DNA from: JBCCGR01 sp039029195
Lineage (GTDB): Bacteria > Pseudomonadota > Alphaproteobacteria > Rhizobiales > Rhizobiaceae
Length of the DNA stretch: 64,000 nt
Direction of reading: 5' to 3'
Assembly (NCBI GenBank): GCA_039029195.1
Contig: JBCCGR010000005.1
Span: 1 to 64,000 of the forward strand
How positions within the stretch are numbered: the stretch's first letter is position 1; each line of letters begins with the position of its first letter. Under the pieces are notes generated by a model. It had not been told where the DNA came from, ran no database searches, and saw only the letters and a program-made list of their open reading frames with translations. Shown here piece after piece: positions 62,194-64,000 of the stretch. A program made the position numbers and the translations under genes.

Positions 62194-62655
62194 TTAACCC
62201 TCCATGATTTCTGAAGCGCGCTGCACACCGGCGCGAATGCGTTGATAGGTGGCACAACGGCAGGCATTGCCGTACATATATTCGTCGATCTCCTCACTCG
62301 ACGGTTTTGGATTTTCAGTAAGCAATCCCACAGCGGACATCACCTGACCGGACTGGCAGTAACCGCACTGAGGCACATCCAGTTCCGCCCAGGCGCGTTG
62401 CACCGCTGATGCTATGTCGGAGTTCAAACCTTCGATGGTCGTAACGGGGGAAGTTTCAACATCTTCGATCATGGTCTGGCAGGACCGAGCTGGTTCGCCA
62501 TCTATGTGAACGGTGCAGGCACCGCAGGAAGCCACACCACAGCCAAATTTGGTCCCTGTCAGCTTCAATTCATCGCGGATCACCCACAATAGGGGTGTCC
62601 CCGGCTCGGCTTCCACGCTGTGCGTTTTGCCGTTGAGATTGAGATCATATTTCAC
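62194..62655 (-). CDS. 2Fe-2S subunit of the IorAB-type oxidoreductase
   Basis: This 153-residue electron-transfer subunit has a plant-type cluster (Cys39, 44, 47, 59) and a second cluster in the helical domain (Cys97, 100, 132, 134, GYCQSG and NACRCATY). It passes electrons from the molybdenum subunit to an outside acceptor, and no FAD subunit is encoded here. GTG 62655 is chosen: an AGGGAG sequence lies eight bases upstream, and the length equals the family norm. It has no Tat signal, so it is probably exported with its partner. Confidence 0.91.
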   Translation of the reverse strand: MKYDLNLNGKTHSVEAEPGTPLLWVIRDELKLTGTKFGCGVASCGACTVHIDGEPARSCQTMIEDVETSPVTTIEGLNSDIASAVQRAWAELDVPQCGYCQSGQVMSAVGLLTENPKPSSEEIDEYMYGNACRCATYQRIRAGVQRASEIMEG

Positions 62656-62743
62656 TTCAAGTCTCCCTGCTTTGGTGAAATTGTGTTTAGCTCCGTCATC
62701 CAATGATGTACGAGAATACGCGGTCTGGGGCTCACACATCAGT

Positions 62744-62761
62744 GTAAACTCACCAGTTTAG
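62744..62761. promoter_or_regulatory. Operator-like inverted repeat, site 1 (iorAB/tetR gap)
   Basis: GTAAACT-CACC-AGTTTAG: 7-bp arms around a 4-base centre, with one mismatch at the outermost base. It lies 39 bases from a near-identical perfect site and 89 bases from the small-subunit start. Likely binding site of the divergent TetR regulator. Confidence 0.6.
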
Positions 62762-62782
62762 CTTAACGATAAATCTCGGTCT

Positions 62783-62800
62783 GTAAACTCACAAGTTTAC
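62783..62800. promoter_or_regulatory. Operator-like inverted repeat, site 2 (iorAB/tetR gap)
   Basis: GTAAACTCACAAGTTTAC has perfect 7-bp arms around a 4-base centre (CACA). It lies 79 bases before the tetR start. Together with site 1 it forms a paired operator spaced 39 bp, close to four helical turns. Confidence 0.65.
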
Positions 62801-62878
62801 AAAATTTGCGATTGCGTTTAGTGAACTGCAACCGCTCAAAAGACACTGACAATTTATCAGACGCTCGAAACCACTGAA

Positions 62879-63487
62879 ATGAAACAGGAAAGCTCCAAGC
62901 GCACACTCATAATCGAGGCTGCAATCGAGGAATTTCAGTCAAATGGTTTTGAACGCGCCAGCATGGACCGCATCAGCGAGCGCGCAAGCGTTTCAAAGCG
63001 CACGGTCTACAAACACTTCGAGTGCAAGATAACGCTGTTCGGCAAAGTCATTGATGAAATGACCGCGCGTATGAAGGACCCTGCCCCGGTCCAGTTTAAT
63101 CCTGATTTACCCGTGCGGGAGCAATTGCTTTCTCTTGGCCATCACAAAGGAAAGCTTCTGCAATCAAAACAGTTTATGCAGTTGGTTCGCATTGCGATGA
63201 GCGAAACCCTACGTGATCCATGTCTTGCCAAGGCGCTCAATCAACGCTCCGACGGGGTTGGAGAATATGCACAGTTCTTCAGGGACGCCGTCGCATCCGG
63301 ACTGTTGTCAGCCGACGACCCAGCAAAGGTTGAAGGACAGTTCATCGGTTTGATCAAGTCCAAGGCGTTCTGGCCTTCAATCTTCAGCGGTGAAGTTCCG
63401 GCCGCTCCCGAAATGGAGAAGGTGATTGAGGAAGCTGCTGACGTGATTGTGTCGGCCTATGGCGCGAGGCTGTCCGCGGTCTCCTGA
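62879..63487 (+). CDS. TetR/AcrR family regulator next to iorAB-type genes
   Basis: This 202-residue regulator has the TetR helix-turn-helix (ASMDRISERASVSKRTVYKHFECKITLF) and a helical C-terminal domain with FMQLVRIAMSETLRDP and a segment like AefR/TetR_C33-type regulators. It is divergent from the oxidoreductase genes; the two inverted repeats between them are its probable sites. The ATG lies after a CCACTGAA sequence with no strong ribosome binding site. Confidence 0.88.
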   Translation: MKQESSKRTLIIEAAIEEFQSNGFERASMDRISERASVSKRTVYKHFECKITLFGKVIDEMTARMKDPAPVQFNPDLPVREQLLSLGHHKGKLLQSKQFMQLVRIAMSETLRDPCLAKALNQRSDGVGEYAQFFRDAVASGLLSADDPAKVEGQFIGLIKSKAFWPSIFSGEVPAAPEMEKVIEEAADVIVSAYGARLSAVS

Positions 63488-63512
63488 TCAAGGCAGATCA
63501 ATGCCGTTCCAC

Positions 63513-64000
63513 TCACAGACCCATCAATCGCTCCGCTTCCAGCTTTAGCGTGCTTGCCAAGAGATCGGTTCCAAATCGCGGTTCGCCATCTGCCGACTGA
63601 ATGAGCGCGATGTTGCGTTCCGCATATCCTTTCCGGAACGGTCTCAATTCCACATCACTCCCGCGTCGGGCTTCTTTGGCGGTGTAGATATGGGGAAGGA
63701 TTGCGACACCCGATCCCGTTGCCGCCATAAGTCGGATCGCATCCATGCTGGTTCCCTGATAATCATCAAGAACCGTTGCCCCGCATTGCTGCGCAAGCAG
63801 CTGAACCATGCGCGATAGCCTGTGTGTACGATCCAGCGTTAGCAAAGTGCGTCCTGAAAGCTCTGGCGGGGAAACCGGGCCGGACTTTGTCGAGAGCGGA
63901 TCGTCATGGGCAAATGCGGCCCACAATCGCTCACTGAACAACGGTACCTGATGCGTTCCCAGATGATCCCCAGGTGTGGAGATGATCATATCGAGCCGAC
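63513..64000 (-). CDS. LysR family regulator, 5' part beyond the window
   Basis: Only the C-terminal effector-binding part is present; the frame stays open to base 64000, so the start and DNA-binding domain lie outside. Recognisable features are DMIISTPGDHLGTHQVPLFSERLWAAFAHDDPLS, GATVLDDYQGTSMDAIRLMAATGSGVAILPHIYT and RKGYAERNIALI, which resemble OxyR-like LysR proteins (the DAIRLMAATGSGVAILP part is the typical pocket). No redox cysteine pair is evident: the one Cys in this part is QQCGATVL. The effector is unknown. Confidence 0.8.
   Translation of the reverse strand, partial: RLDMIISTPGDHLGTHQVPLFSERLWAAFAHDDPLSTKSGPVSPPELSGRTLLTLDRTHRLSRMVQLLAQQCGATVLDDYQGTSMDAIRLMAATGSGVAILPHIYTAKEARRGSDVELRPFRKGYAERNIALIQSADGEPRFGTDLLASTLKLEAERLMGL

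Overview
The window reads as chromosome of an alphaproteobacterium of the order Hyphomicrobiales (Rhizobiales). This is inferred from gene order and family types: the run dusB-ntrB-ntrC-ntrY-ntrX-trkA-trkH-dat-hfq-hflX, a fused ispDF gene, an ATP12-type F1 assembly factor, the degP-rarA-crcB-rluC-HAD-atp12 run and a sufBCDS-sufT-sufA operon. No taxonomic marker was compared, so the genus is open. Genes are dense and most intergenic gaps are under 250 bp. I see no rRNA, tRNA, CRISPR array, transposase or prophage.

Layout. 0.3-1.5 kb: a sodium/glutamate symporter. 1.6-14.7 kb (minus strand): nitrogen and redox two-component systems NtrBC and NtrYX, the TrkAH potassium uptake system, a D-amino-acid aminotransferase, Hfq and HflX. 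14.8-21 kb: ispDF, pncC, a membrane/spermidine-synthase-like fusion, ratA-lipA and two tandem GlsB-type membrane proteins. 21.2-29.4 kb (minus strand): a full SUF iron-sulfur assembly operon with two cysteine desulfurases and three small envelope genes of unknown function between sufB and sufC. 29.6-39.7 kb: an alpha/beta hydrolase, a DUF427 protein, anmK, tyrS, a giant DUF3971/AsmA-like protein, bcp, a DUF455 ferritin-like protein and an M23 endopeptidase.

39.7-42.3 kb looks like an accessory insert: a 2-oxoglutarate oxygenase, a TetR regulator and a sterol-desaturase-like membrane hydroxylase. A nested inverted repeat borders it, and a perfect 20-bp palindrome lies on the TetR start codon. 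42.3-49.6 kb: prfB, a diheme membrane protein with a ferredoxin tail translationally coupled to a large MscS channel, a LysE exporter, S-formylglutathione hydrolase and an EamA transporter. 49.7-57.3 kb (minus strand): atp12, a phosphatase, rluC-type synthase, crcB, rarA, degP and nadE. 57.4-64 kb: a WYL regulator divergent from an SRPBCC protein, a membrane adenylate cyclase, an exported two-subunit molybdenum oxidoreductase under a divergent TetR regulator with two operator-like repeats, and the 3' part of a LysR gene.

Most of the window is conserved housekeeping. The most unusual points are the coupled diheme-ferredoxin/MscS pair, the small genes inside the suf operon with an operator-like internal promoter, the bounded lipid/oxygenase insert, and several clear palindromic operators whose regulators can be guessed from position. 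Many genes appear to start with TTG or GTG.
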